This document shows, piece by piece, positions 35,032 to 43,965 of a stretch of 64,000 nucleotides of DNA. The notes beneath the pieces were generated by a model, which was given only the letters and a program-made list of their open reading frames with translations, searched no databases and had not been told where the DNA came from. A program made the position numbers and the translations under genes. The DNA is taken from contig NZ_JAYWTM010000001.1 in assembly GCF_036016195.1 (NCBI RefSeq), positions 496,001-560,000 on the forward strand, read 5' to 3'. Numbering within the stretch: the first letter of the stretch is position 1; every line of letters starts with the position of its first letter. The DNA comes from Brenneria populi (GTDB lineage Bacteria > Pseudomonadota > Gammaproteobacteria > Enterobacterales > Enterobacteriaceae).

Positions 35032-36309
35032 CTATCGGCGGGCGCCCTGATAAACGGCGTCGTGCAGATTCATACGCTGCCAGAAACTCTGCTCATCGGA
35101 GCCTGACAGCGGATAGCCGCCGGGATAGGCCGTGTTTACCATCAGCCGCTTACGCTGCGCCGCCGACAAATTGGGCAGCGGCGCTTCAAGCAACACTTCA
35201 GCGCCATCCGGCACCTTGACCGGCGCGGCGTCTTTATGCCGCGCCGGCAAACCGTACGTCATCGTGAAGCGGTAGAAAGCGGCCATGGCCGGGTCGGTAT
35301 AGGGATCGGCGCGCCCCTCGCTCTGCGCGCAGACCGACAGCGTCGTGGCGCACTCTTTTTCCAGCGCGGCGCGCAGCTGCGCTTTCGCCTGTTCAAACAT
35401 CTGACGATACTGCGGATCGTTAAGATAGTTCGCCACGTTGCGTTCGACAATCATGCGCGACCCGATGACGTCGAGCGGATAGTGAACGCCTAATACCACG
35501 CGGGAAAAGCCGTAGCGGGCGCCCCGGTCGATCAGCGGAACAAAACGCTCCGGCAGCATTTCGGCCAATAGCAGCGCGTCGGTATAGCCGGTGTTGGTGT
35601 GTCCGCTGGGGAAGGCGCCGCCCGTTGCGCTATAGGGTTTATTGTCTTTCACCACGACGCTGTCCGGCACCAGATGGATGGTATTGCCCGGCTGCAAGAA
35701 AGGGCGCGGATAGTTGAAGTGGGCCTTGGCGGCGGATGTGCTAACCTCCGACGCTTTAATCAGCGCCGCGGCTTTACCTATCTCGCCTTTATCGTAGGCG
35801 GAGATAAACGCGCCGCCAAGCCGCGGGCCTAAGGCGTCGGCCAGGAAATAGAGATAGTTGATGCCTTCCGCGTCGGCCAGCGCCTGCTCGCGCTGGCCTT
35901 GCGTGGCGTCACGGTTAATTTGCGTCACGGTCGCCAGGTTTTGTTGCAAAACGTCGGGCGGCAGCTGTGAAAACGCGCTAAGGATTGCAATATCGGCCTG
36001 CTGGTTTCTCTTCTCGGCAAAATCATAGCGGCTGTCGCGCAGCCATTGCGTATCGGCGATCCGGGCGCTCTGCCTGGCGGTCTCCAACTGCGGGCGCGTC
36101 AGGGCAGAGGCGTCGCCCTGTAACGCCCGGCGCAGCGCGGCCTGAATAGTTAACTCCAGCTCGCTGAACCGGCGGTCGCCGTTCGCCGGGGTCGTCGTGT
36201 CCACGATCGCGCCAATCGCCATGCTCTGCGCGGTCTGCGGCATCGACCAGGCCGAATTCGCCAGCAGAAAGCCGCCGAGCATAGTTACCGTGAGTTTGCT
36301 GTAGCGCAT
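35032..36309 (-). CDS. Class A non-specific acid phosphatase (PAP2 superfamily)
   Basis: A 425-residue periplasmic phosphatase. Signal peptide MRYSKLTVTMLGGFLLANSAWS. The three PAP2 motifs are present in order: K(x)6RP in KAHFNYPRP, PSGHTNTG and SR(x)5H-like SRVVLGVHYPLDVIGS. The class A enzymes PhoN/PhoC are about 250 residues, so this one has long additional N- and C-terminal parts. It hydrolyses phosphomonoesters outside the cytoplasm. The start is the ATG with AAGGAG upstream at good spacing. Convergent with the ABC permease. Confidence 0.88.
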   Translation of the reverse strand: MRYSKLTVTMLGGFLLANSAWSMPQTAQSMAIGAIVDTTTPANGDRRFSELELTIQAALRRALQGDASALTRPQLETARQSARIADTQWLRDSRYDFAEKRNQQADIAILSAFSQLPPDVLQQNLATVTQINRDATQGQREQALADAEGINYLYFLADALGPRLGGAFISAYDKGEIGKAAALIKASEVSTSAAKAHFNYPRPFLQPGNTIHLVPDSVVVKDNKPYSATGGAFPSGHTNTGYTDALLLAEMLPERFVPLIDRGARYGFSRVVLGVHYPLDVIGSRMIVERNVANYLNDPQYRQMFEQAKAQLRAALEKECATTLSVCAQSEGRADPYTDPAMAAFYRFTMTYGLPARHKDAAPVKVPDGAEVLLEAPLPNLSAAQRKRLMVNTAYPGGYPLSGSDEQSFWQRMNLHDAVYQGARR

Positions 36310-36480
36310 GAGGCGCTCCTTTTTTTGGTTAAAAACAGGGGGAAATGCGTTTTTTTTCAAGCTAGCCCTTGTTTATGATTAATTTATGACAGGATACATT
36401 TCGAGATAGTGCTTAACTAAATGACACGCTTTGGAAGGGGAAAAGCGACGGCGGCGCTAGGGGTTACGGTTTCGATCCCC

Positions 36481-36513
36481 GGCGATACGGCGCCGCGATG
36501 ACGCCGTATCGCC
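36481..36513 (-). terminator. Hairpin downstream of the serine hydrolase
   Basis: GGCGATACGGCG (36481-36492) and CGCCGTATCGCC (36502-36513) form a perfect 12-bp stem with a 9-nt loop, 18 bp past the stop at 36532. There is no long U-run. Confidence 0.6.
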
Positions 36514-36531
36514 GCATCTGGCGCGGGAATA

Positions 36532-37710
36532 TTATTGCGGCTGGCGATAAATGGCGTCCTGAATATCGGCTACGAAGCGGCCGGACATCCCTTCATATAA
36601 CGTATTGGTGAACGCCACAACGCTGAGGCCCTGACGTCTGTCGACAAACCAGGAGTGCCCGTAAACGCCGCCCCAGCGCCAGGTTCCCGCCGATTGCGGG
36701 GATCCGGCGGCCGCCGGATCGCGCAATACGGAGAACCCCAGCCCGAAGCCCATGCCCGGGGAGCCGGGTATCGCGAATCCCCCGGTTTGATCGCGGCCCA
36801 TTTCGTCAACCAGATCGCCGGAGAGCAGCGGCGCGCCGCCTTGACGCAGCGTTTCCAGCAGCGTCATCACATCGTCGGCCGTGCCGACCATCCCGGCGCC
36901 GCCCGAAGGATACGCCCGCGGATTGCCGGCCCGGGCGAGAGAATAGCTTACGCCGCCGGCCTCTTCCGGGGAGAACGGAACGGTTTCGCCCTCCTGTAGA
37001 CGATGAGGAACCGGCGCGTCATTTACATAAGGGACGGCCAGAAGCGCCGCGTCCCGGGTATAAAAAGCGGTATCGTCCATATGCAGCGGGGCGGTAACCA
37101 GCGTACGGACCGCTTCGCCGAGCGGCCGATTGCAAACCTGCTCGATAACCGCGCCCAGCACGTCGATCGCCAGCGAATATTCCCAGGCTTCGCCCGGCTG
37201 ATACAGCAGCGGCACGCTCGCCAGCCGGCGAAGATTCTCCGCCAGCGAGATTTCCGCGGCATCCAGGCCGTCGGAAACGCCGGCTCGGGCATAAGGCCCG
37301 CTGGCGTCGGATTCATTAAAACGGTAGCTCAAGCCGGCGGTGTGGCTGAGCAATTGACGCGGGGTGATGGTCGGAATCCGGCCGTTGCGCAGGCGCGGCT
37401 GAAAATCCGGCAGCCAGCGGCGGATATCGTCATCAAGCCCGAGCTTTCCCTGCGCAACCAGCGCCATCGCCGCCGTCGCGACAATGGGTTTACTGACGGA
37501 AGCCAGGCGAAACAGCGTATTTTCCGTCATCGGGCGCGCGTTTTCCCGATCGGCAAGACCGGCCGCGCCGCGGTATGCGGTTTGGCCATGCCGCCGGACG
37601 ATAACCACGGCGCCGACGATGCGCTGCTCGGTAATGGCCCGCTCTATGGCCGTATTCAGGCGGGCGGACAGGTGCGCCGGCTCAATAGCCGACGGCGATA
37701 ATTCTGGCAT
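36532..37710 (-). CDS. Serine hydrolase, beta-lactamase class C / EstB-like
   Basis: A 392-residue member of the class C beta-lactamase/esterase family. The nucleophile motif SxxK is S71-V-S-K74 (FRLASVSKPIVATAAM), and a YSL in WEYSLAIDVLG stands where the YxN is expected. The C-terminal HSWFVDRRQGLSVVAFTN block is typical of EstB-like esterases. No signal peptide is visible, which argues against a secreted beta-lactamase and for a cytoplasmic esterase. The natural substrate is unknown. Confidence 0.85.
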   Translation of the reverse strand: MPELSPSAIEPAHLSARLNTAIERAITEQRIVGAVVIVRRHGQTAYRGAAGLADRENARPMTENTLFRLASVSKPIVATAAMALVAQGKLGLDDDIRRWLPDFQPRLRNGRIPTITPRQLLSHTAGLSYRFNESDASGPYARAGVSDGLDAAEISLAENLRRLASVPLLYQPGEAWEYSLAIDVLGAVIEQVCNRPLGEAVRTLVTAPLHMDDTAFYTRDAALLAVPYVNDAPVPHRLQEGETVPFSPEEAGGVSYSLARAGNPRAYPSGGAGMVGTADDVMTLLETLRQGGAPLLSGDLVDEMGRDQTGGFAIPGSPGMGFGLGFSVLRDPAAAGSPQSAGTWRWGGVYGHSWFVDRRQGLSVVAFTNTLYEGMSGRFVADIQDAIYRQPQ

Positions 37711-38033
37711 GCTTGGCTCCTCTGGGGGGGATAGTCAGATAAATAGCGATATTTATTGATGCGGCGCGGATTTTCAGATGGTAGTCCAATCGTCGGGAAA
37801 GCTACAGCGCAAAAAAGTTTTAAGATAATGACAGGCATATCTTTCTAAAAAAAAGAAAGGTAATTTACATTTTTTATCATTGACGCAAAGCTTGTTTCTC
37901 TCTAATTTAAACAACGTATCTATTTTGTTATTTATTGATTTATAAGAATATTTACATACACCTAATAGATTTCGGGTTATCAGTGCTGCGGATGAGGCGA
38001 TTGCCGCATCCAGACTACCGGCGGGGCCATGTC
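37711..38033. other. AT-rich divergent intergenic region
   Basis: About 320 bp, strongly AT-rich between 37830 and 37970. It should carry promoters for the hydrolase (minus) and the racemase-like gene (plus). No recognised operator. Confidence 0.4.
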
Positions 38034-39146
38034 ATGAGAATCGATAAAATCATTTTACGAAAAATGAAAATGACGTTGAAAACGCCATTTACCACCAGTT
38101 TCGCCACGCAGACGGAAAAATATTTTTCCATTGCCGAAGTCTATGCCGGAGGCCATGTCGGTTATGGCGACTGCTCCGCCATCTCGCTGCCTTTTTATAA
38201 TGAAGAGACCAATATCACCGCCTGGCATATCATGCGCGATTTTCTTATTCCGATGATTAAACAGGCCGGCGATATCGAACACCCTTCGCAGGTAAGAGAT
38301 ATTTTTTCAGCGGTGAAGCGTAATAATTGCGCCAAAGCGGCGATTGAAGGCGGGATATGGGACGTCTACGCCAAGATCAAGGGCATTCCGCTGCATCAGG
38401 CCATTGGCGGCAAGAGAAATAAAATTGAAGCGGGCGTCAGTATCGGTATTCAGGAGTCGCCGGATAAACTGGTCGATGTGGTCGATGAATTTCTGCGTGA
38501 AGGCTATAAACGGATAAAAATAAAAATTAAACCCGGCCGGGATTATGACTATATTCTGGCGCTGCGCCAGGCGTTCGGCGATATTACGCTAATGGCGGAC
38601 GCCAATTCAGCCTATACGCTGGATGATATCGATCTCTTTAAGCGTCTCGATAAATTCAATCTTATTATGATCGAACAGCCGCTGGCGCACGACGATATCG
38701 TCGATCACCGTAAACTTCAGGCCGCCATCGCCACCCCGATCTGCCTGGACGAAAGCATCGCCTCGGTTGAGGATGCGCGCAAGGCGATTGAGCTCGGCAG
38801 CGCGAAAATTATCAATATCAAGGTCGCTCGCGTCGGAGGTATTACCGAAACCATACTTATTCATGACTATTGCCAGGCAAATAATATTCCCGTGTGGTGC
38901 GGCGGCATGTTGGATACCGCGGTGGGGAAAGCGCACAATATCGCGGTATCCACTTTGCCCAATTTTGTCTACGCGCATGATATTCCGCCGTCTTCCCGCT
39001 ATTGGCATGAGGACTTTATGCTGCCGTTGGTGGAAATAGATAAAGATAGCTGCGTGGCGGTCCCGGATAAACCGGGAATCGGATTCGAAATTAATCCACG
39101 GCTATATGAAAAATATTGTTACGAGCAGGAATCATTTTTATTTTAA
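38034..39146 (+). CDS. Enolase-superfamily N-succinylamino acid racemase / OSBS-like enzyme
   Basis: A 370-residue enolase-superfamily enzyme. The catalytic set is complete: KxK at K162/K164, metal ligands D189, E214 and D239, and the second base K263. These are almost the numbers of the Amycolatopsis N-acylamino acid racemase. The C-terminal WCGGMLDTAVGKAHNIA and SSRYWHEDF are typical of the NSAR/OSBS branch rather than dipeptide epimerases. The genome context contains no menaquinone genes, so racemisation of N-acyl (N-succinyl) amino acids is favoured. The start is the ATG of MRIDKIIL. Followed by a MetQ-like gene and an M20 hydrolase. Confidence 0.82.
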   Translation: MRIDKIILRKMKMTLKTPFTTSFATQTEKYFSIAEVYAGGHVGYGDCSAISLPFYNEETNITAWHIMRDFLIPMIKQAGDIEHPSQVRDIFSAVKRNNCAKAAIEGGIWDVYAKIKGIPLHQAIGGKRNKIEAGVSIGIQESPDKLVDVVDEFLREGYKRIKIKIKPGRDYDYILALRQAFGDITLMADANSAYTLDDIDLFKRLDKFNLIMIEQPLAHDDIVDHRKLQAAIATPICLDESIASVEDARKAIELGSAKIINIKVARVGGITETILIHDYCQANNIPVWCGGMLDTAVGKAHNIAVSTLPNFVYAHDIPPSSRYWHEDFMLPLVEIDKDSCVAVPDKPGIGFEINPRLYEKYCYEQESFLF

Positions 39147-39272
39147 GCAGGGCGAATTATCCCGACACCAGGGGAAATGCCTATTGAGCGGATATATGCG
39201 GAAACGCTTTTCACGCCGTTTAATTCCGCAGCGGGCCGCCGAATCATTCAGACTGCATAACAGGAACGCATA

Positions 39273-40094
39273 ATGATATTAAACAAAGTTATTCCATTAT
39301 TACTGGCGCTGGGAATATCTCAGGCCATGGCGGCGCAACCGGCGAAGGAGATCACCATCGGCGTTTCGCCGGGCCCTTACGGCGATATGGTCACCAAAGC
39401 CATTAAACCGGAGCTGGCGAAAAAAGGCTATGAAGTCAAGGTACGCGAGTTCAGCGACTATATTCAGCCGAATCTGGCGCTGGCGAATAAAAGCATCGAG
39501 GCCAATTTGTTCCAAAACCGCCGCTATCTGGACAGGTTCAGCGCGGATAAAGGGTTAAAATTCGCCGAGGTGATTACCGTGCCGACCGCCAGCATGGGCT
39601 TTTACTCCAACAAGGTGCGTTCGCTGAATGAGCTGAAGGCAGGGGATGTGGTTACGCTGCCCAACGATCCGTCCAATCTGGCCCGTTCGCTGGATTTCCT
39701 GCAAAAATACGGTCTGATCAAGATTAATCCGCAGATTACGCCGACCAAAGCCTCGCTGCGGGATATCGTCGAAAATCCCAAAGGGCTGGTGTTCAAACCG
39801 CTGGAAGCGGCGCAGTTGCCGCGGGCGTTAGGGGGCGTCACCGGCTCGCTGATCAACGCCAACTTCGCCATTTCCGCCGGGCTGAAGCTGGCGGATGCCA
39901 TCCAGTTGGATATCTTGCCTGAAGATTTGAAAAACATGATCGTGGTGCGCGCGGAGGATGCCGATAAACCTTTCGCCCACGATCTGAAGGCCGCGGTGCA
40001 ATCGCCGCAGTTTGCCGCGTTCTTTGATGATGAAGCCTCTATGTTCCACGCCTTTCAGAAGCCTGAATGGATGAAGGCCGCGAAGGCGAAATAA
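39273..40094 (+). CDS. MetQ/NlpA-family substrate-binding protein
   Basis: A 273-residue binding protein of the MetQ/NlpA family. ITIGVSPGPYGDM, IEANLFQNRRYLDRF and the LVFKPLEAAQLPRAL segment correspond to MetQ landmarks. The signal peptide MILNKVIPLLLALGISQAMA has no lipobox Cys, so it should be a soluble periplasmic protein rather than a lipoprotein. No metN or metI partner is adjacent. It probably delivers an amino acid or N-acyl derivative to a transporter encoded elsewhere. It sits 126 bp after the racemase-like gene and has AGGAACG upstream. Confidence 0.85.
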   Translation: MILNKVIPLLLALGISQAMAAQPAKEITIGVSPGPYGDMVTKAIKPELAKKGYEVKVREFSDYIQPNLALANKSIEANLFQNRRYLDRFSADKGLKFAEVITVPTASMGFYSNKVRSLNELKAGDVVTLPNDPSNLARSLDFLQKYGLIKINPQITPTKASLRDIVENPKGLVFKPLEAAQLPRALGGVTGSLINANFAISAGLKLADAIQLDILPEDLKNMIVVRAEDADKPFAHDLKAAVQSPQFAAFFDDEASMFHAFQKPEWMKAAKAK

Positions 40095-40107
40095 ACCGAT
40101 ACGCCCA

Positions 40108-40129
40108 GGCGAGGCCGGCCGGCCTCGCC
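40108..40129. terminator. Bidirectional terminator hairpin
   Basis: A perfect 22-bp palindrome, GGCGAGGCCGG then CCGGCCTCGCC, in the 45 bp between two convergent genes. It can fold on either transcript. Confidence 0.7.
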
Positions 40130-40139
40130 GCCATCAGCT

Positions 40140-41519
40140 TCAGTCGCTCCCTTCGCCCAGTTCCCAGAACAGCCCGGTCATCATCGCCAATCCTTCGCGC
40201 GCCGCCGATTTCAGCAGATGTTCGTTAACCCCGTGCTGCCCGCATGCCGGGTAGGAGTGGGGGATCCACAGGGTAGGCAGGCCAAGAATATCGGCAAACA
40301 CATGGTTGGGAAGCGAACCGCCCAGATTGGGCAATAGCGCCGGCTGTTTGCCGCTGATATCCCGCATCAGCGCCAGCGTCTTGTTCACCAACGGATCCTC
40401 CGGATCGAAGCGGGTGGCCGGCGACGCGCCGAGCGTTTCGATTTTCACGTTATCGAAACCATGCTTATCCAGATGCCGGCGCAGATGCTCGGCCAGCCGC
40501 TGCCAGTCGGTTCCCACCACAAACCGCAGCTGGCAAAGGGCCGTTGCGTCGGCCGGGATCGCATTGACCGGCTTATCGGGGTCGCCGGTAACAAAGGAGA
40601 GCACCTCCAGCGTATTCCAGCCGAATAGACGTTCGGCGGGCGTCAGTCCTTCCGCTCCCCAGTGAAGATCGATATCAGGATCGCCGGCGTTGCCTCCGGG
40701 GGCGATGCCGCTGAGAATGCGCCGCATCGACGGCGCCAGCGGCGGCGGCAACAGCGTGTCGATGCGCATCCGCCCTTGGCCGTCCACCAGGCTGGCGACG
40801 GCGTTCGCCAGCTGCGTGCCGGGGTTGCTCAACAGACCGCCCCAGTTTCCCGAGTGATAGGCCTGTTTACGCGCATGAATACTCAGTCTGAAATTGACGC
40901 AGCCGCGGGAGCCGAGAAACAAGGTCGGCCGCTCGGCATGAAGACGCGGGCCGTCGGAGGCGATGAACATATCGGCGGCCAACTGCTGCTTGTAACGTTG
41001 GCAGATGTCGGCCAATCCCGGCGAACCGATCTCTTCGCCCATTTCAAACAGCAGCTTACAGTTGAAACCCAGACGATTGCCGCGCGCGCGGTAAACCTGC
41101 TCAAGCGCCGTCAGGTTAATGGTGTGCTGGCCCTTATTGTCGGCGCTGCCGCGGCCGTACCAGCGATCGTCCTCTTCGACCAGCTCCCAGGGATGCAGAT
41201 CTTCCCGCCAGTTATCTTTATCGCCAAACACCACGTCGCCATGACCGTATGACAACAGCGTCGGTAAATCGGGGCGTTCGATACGTTCGGCAATCAAAAA
41301 GGGAACGTGCGGATAAAGCGGATGCTCAACCAGAGTGACGGTAAACCCCATGGCGTGAAGCGACGGGCGGATCTCCTCTTCCAGGTAGGCGCGCAGTATG
41401 GCGCGCCCGTGCGGATTCTGACTTTCACTGGCATAGGCGATGCGGCGGGCCAGAATATGTTTAACATCGCCGCGATCGAAGCGGTCGCACGCCTGTTGAA
41501 TAACCTCTGCGCGGGTCAT
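40140..41519 (-). CDS. M20-family metallohydrolase (peptidase/deacylase)
   Basis: A 459-residue zinc hydrolase of the ArgE/DapE/M20 family. The metal ligands are visible: H-x-D in LLSYGHGDVVFGD, Asp in WYGRGSADNKGQH, the Glu pair in LFEMGEEIGSPG, Asp in IASDGPR, and His in the C-terminal CGQHGVNEH. The dimerisation domain lies between (about residues 210-330). Such enzymes remove acyl groups or cleave dipeptides. Next to an N-succinylamino acid racemase-like enzyme it is a good candidate for the stereospecific deacylase. The start has AAGGAAAAC upstream. Confidence 0.85.
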   Translation of the reverse strand: MTRAEVIQQACDRFDRGDVKHILARRIAYASESQNPHGRAILRAYLEEEIRPSLHAMGFTVTLVEHPLYPHVPFLIAERIERPDLPTLLSYGHGDVVFGDKDNWREDLHPWELVEEDDRWYGRGSADNKGQHTINLTALEQVYRARGNRLGFNCKLLFEMGEEIGSPGLADICQRYKQQLAADMFIASDGPRLHAERPTLFLGSRGCVNFRLSIHARKQAYHSGNWGGLLSNPGTQLANAVASLVDGQGRMRIDTLLPPPLAPSMRRILSGIAPGGNAGDPDIDLHWGAEGLTPAERLFGWNTLEVLSFVTGDPDKPVNAIPADATALCQLRFVVGTDWQRLAEHLRRHLDKHGFDNVKIETLGASPATRFDPEDPLVNKTLALMRDISGKQPALLPNLGGSLPNHVFADILGLPTLWIPHSYPACGQHGVNEHLLKSAAREGLAMMTGLFWELGEGSD

Positions 41520-41656
41520 GGTTTTCCTTAACGGATAAAGCTGAACGGGCGGATAGTTAAAGGAAAAACGATCTTTACAACAATAATGAAATTTGCAACC
41601 AAGCTTTGCTTTTAATATAAACCTTATACCTTTTTCCCAGAGGGCAAGTCATTATC

Positions 41657-42580
41657 ATGCTGCATAGTTCCGAGATCCGTTATTTCCTGGTTGTGGCGAC
41701 AACCGGTTCACTCAGCGCCGCCAGCGAGCATCTTTTTGTGGCGGTTTCAGCCATCAGCCGTCAGATTCAACGATTGGAAGAGCGCATCGGCGTACCGCTG
41801 TTCGAGCGCCACGCCCGCGGTATGGTGCTGAACGACGCCGGACGCATTCTGGAAAACCACGTGCGTAAAAGCATGATGGATATGGATTTGGCGGTGGCGG
41901 AAATTCAGGGGCTAAAAGCCAGCCGTCACACCCTGGTGAGAATTGGCTGCACCGAAGGCAGCGCGTTTGATTTGCTGCCGACGCTATTTTCCCGTTTTCG
42001 GCAGCATAACGCCGACGTTACGTTTTATCTTAACGTCGGCTCGGCCATGCAGGTATCCCAGATGATCCGCAACGGCGAGGTGGATATCGCCCTGCAATTC
42101 GCCCTGGCGCCGGAGCCGGGGGTTAACGTCGAGATGTCGCTGCCCGCTCCGCTGATGCTGCTGATGTCCGCCCGGCATCCTTTGGTCGAAAAGCCGGTTC
42201 AGCTGGCTGATTTACAAGATTTTCCGCTGGCGTTGCCGGAGTCGTCCACCACGCTGCGGCAGCTGTTCGATCTCTCGTGCCGCATGAGCGGCATATTTCT
42301 GGAACCTACGCTGTGCTGCAGCAATTTCGCCACGCTCTATTACTATGCGTTGAATACGCCGCGGGCGGTGACCGCCTGCAGCTTCTACTCGGTGATGTAT
42401 CGAGCTTTACAGGATCCTATCTGTCTTAAGCTGCTGAATATTAAACAGCTCGACCAGCGGTCGCTGCAGATACAAACCTTGGCGGGCAAACAGCATGGAG
42501 AACCGCTGCGCGGCTTTCTTGATTTTATGATAAGTGAAATGCAGCAGGGTCAGGCGCGACTCAATATGGCGCGCGCCTAA
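41657..42580 (+). CDS. LysR-type transcriptional regulator
   Basis: A 307-residue LysR regulator. The N-terminal winged helix (residues 3-60; EIRYFLVVATTGSLSAASEH and AVSAISRQIQRLEE) is followed by an effector-binding domain of the PBP type. It is divergent from the M20 hydrolase gene with 137 bp between them, the usual layout for a regulator and its target. The effector is unknown; an N-acyl or D-amino acid would fit the neighbourhood. The 3' end overlaps a small convergent gene by 4 bp. Confidence 0.9.
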   Translation: MLHSSEIRYFLVVATTGSLSAASEHLFVAVSAISRQIQRLEERIGVPLFERHARGMVLNDAGRILENHVRKSMMDMDLAVAEIQGLKASRHTLVRIGCTEGSAFDLLPTLFSRFRQHNADVTFYLNVGSAMQVSQMIRNGEVDIALQFALAPEPGVNVEMSLPAPLMLLMSARHPLVEKPVQLADLQDFPLALPESSTTLRQLFDLSCRMSGIFLEPTLCCSNFATLYYYALNTPRAVTACSFYSVMYRALQDPICLKLLNIKQLDQRSLQIQTLAGKQHGEPLRGFLDFMISEMQQGQARLNMARA

Positions 42581-42756
42581 ATTTCAAAACCCGGCGCGAC
42601 GACCTTCGCCGGCTTTTTGCATGCCTCCGGCTTCGGCGTTCCGGCGGGAATATTCTTGCAATCCGGCGCGAAAGGATTCAACGCTTCACGGTTGAGGTAG
42701 AGAATAAACAGCAGCAGGATAATCAGCGGGATCAAAATACGTTTTCTTTTCATCAT
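42577..42756 (-). CDS. Small single-pass membrane protein
   Basis: A 59-codon reading frame (58 if the second ATG is used) I do not recognise. It reads MMKRKRILIPLIILLLFILY, then LNREALNPFAPDCKNIPAGT, then a Pro/Lys-rich tail ending in VVAPGFEI. The pattern is that of a small inner-membrane protein: a basic cytoplasmic tip, one strong helix (about residues 7-22), and a periplasmic tail with two Cys (near residues 33 and 46) that could form a disulfide. The ribosome binding site is weak. It lies between the LysR gene (4-bp convergent overlap) and the nifH promoter region. Confidence 0.62.
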   Translation of the reverse strand: MMKRKRILIPLIILLLFILYLNREALNPFAPDCKNIPAGTPKPEACKKPAKVVAPGFEI

Positions 42757-42906
42757 TGCGCTTCACGCCGGATGCAACAGGAACGCGAAAGACCGTGTTG
42801 CATAATTGTTAGGTTTATCGGCGAATCCTACCGTTTCACGCCGCTTTTGTCTTTAATTCATTACTTTCAATAGGCGCCGACTTCCCCCGCGCCCCTGCGT
42901 CGCTTT

Positions 42907-42922
42907 TGTCTCTTTTACAACA
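42907..42922 (+). promoter_or_regulatory. NifA upstream activator site (nifH)
   Basis: TGTCTCTTTTACAACA fits the NifA motif TGT-N10-ACA. It lies about 110 bp upstream of the -24 element. Confidence 0.85.
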
Positions 42923-42988
42923 ATTAGTCACGTTATTGTACCTAACCCCGCGCGGCCCCTTACGTCATGATGGGGTATTTTATTTATT

Positions 42989-43001
42989 TATCAAATGGTT
43001 A
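42989..43001 (+). promoter_or_regulatory. IHF site (nifH promoter)
   Basis: TATCAAATGGTTA is a perfect match to the IHF consensus WATCAANNNNTTR, between the NifA site and the promoter, where bending brings NifA to sigma-54 polymerase. Confidence 0.8.
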
Positions 43002-43016
43002 TGTTTATTCTGATAG

Positions 43017-43032
43017 TGGTATGCCCCCTGCA
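43017..43032 (+). promoter_or_regulatory. Sigma-54 promoter of nifHDKTY
   Basis: TGGTATGCCCCCTGCA: GG and GC with 10 bp between, and strongly resembling the Klebsiella nifH promoter. Expected start near 43043. Confidence 0.9.
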
Positions 43033-43070
43033 ATATAGACGGGGACATTCACCGTAAAGAGGAATACACC

Positions 43071-43955
43071 ATGGCAATACGTCAGTGTGCGATTTATGGC
43101 AAAGGGGGGATCGGTAAATCCACCACCACGCAAAATCTGGTGGCGGCCCTCGCCGAGCTGGGCAAGAAAGTGATGATTATCGGTTGCGACCCCAAAGCCG
43201 ACTCCACGCGTTTGATCCTGCATGCCAAAGCGCAGAATACCATTATGGAAATGGCCGCCGAGGTGGGATCCGTGGAAGACCTGGAGCTGGAAGATGTGCT
43301 GCAGATCGGCTACGGCGGCGTGCGCTGCGCCGAATCCGGCGGGCCGGAGCCGGGCGTCGGCTGCGCGGGGCGCGGGGTTATCACCGCCATCAACTTCCTT
43401 GAAGAGGAGGGCGCCTATGAGGACGATCTGGACTTCGTGTTCTACGACGTGCTGGGCGACGTGGTGTGCGGCGGGTTCGCCATGCCGATTCGCGAAAACA
43501 AGGCGCAGGAAATTTATATCGTGTGCTCCGGCGAAATGATGGCGATGTATGCGGCCAACAATATCTCCAAAGGGATCGTGAAATACGCCAAGTCCGGCAA
43601 GGTTCGGCTGGGCGGGCTGATCTGTAACTCCAGGCAGACCGACCGTGAAGATGAACTGATCATCGCGCTGGCCGAAAAGCTGGGCACCCAGATGATTCAC
43701 TTCGTGCCGCGCGACAACATTGTCCAGCGCGCTGAAATCCGCCGTATGACGGTGATTGAGTACGACCCGACCTGCAAACAGGCCGACGAGTACCGCGCGC
43801 TGGCCGGCAAGATCGTCAACAACACCATGATGGTGGTACCGACGCCGGTCACCATGGATGAACTGGAGGCCTTGCTGATGGAGTTCGGCATCCTCAACGA
43901 AGAGGATGAATCCATCGTCGGTAAAACCGCGGCAGAAGAGGCGCAGTCCGCCTGA
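43071..43955 (+). CDS. nifH: Nitrogenase iron protein NifH
   Basis: A 294-residue dinitrogenase reductase, the ATP-dependent electron donor to NifDK; it also acts in FeMo-cofactor and P-cluster maturation. P-loop GKGGIGKSTT is at residues 10-19, and the two [4Fe-4S] ligands are C98 and C133. The arginine in GCAGRGVITAI (R101) is the site of DraT ADP-ribosylation in organisms that have it. First gene of nifHDKTY, with nifD only 10 bp away. Confidence 0.99.
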   Translation: MAIRQCAIYGKGGIGKSTTTQNLVAALAELGKKVMIIGCDPKADSTRLILHAKAQNTIMEMAAEVGSVEDLELEDVLQIGYGGVRCAESGGPEPGVGCAGRGVITAINFLEEEGAYEDDLDFVFYDVLGDVVCGGFAMPIRENKAQEIYIVCSGEMMAMYAANNISKGIVKYAKSGKVRLGGLICNSRQTDREDELIIALAEKLGTQMIHFVPRDNIVQRAEIRRMTVIEYDPTCKQADEYRALAGKIVNNTMMVVPTPVTMDELEALLMEFGILNEEDESIVGKTAAEEAQSA

Positions 43956-43965
43956 GGAATATCCT

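Larger units (their letters stand above)
42757..43070. promoter_or_regulatory. nifH upstream regulatory region
   Basis: This 314-bp stretch has no gene. It holds, in order, a NifA upstream activator site, an IHF site and a -24/-12 promoter (listed separately), then GAGGAAT as the nifH ribosome binding site. Confidence 0.85.

Noticed and set aside
36532..37710. Antibiotic-resistance class C beta-lactamase
   Set aside because: No signal peptide and the second motif is YSL rather than YAN/YSN; better read as an EstB-like esterase.
38034..39146. Dipeptide epimerase assignment
   Set aside because: The C-terminal WCGGMLDTAVGKAHN and SSRYW segments fit the NSAR/OSBS branch rather than the DxD epimerase branch.
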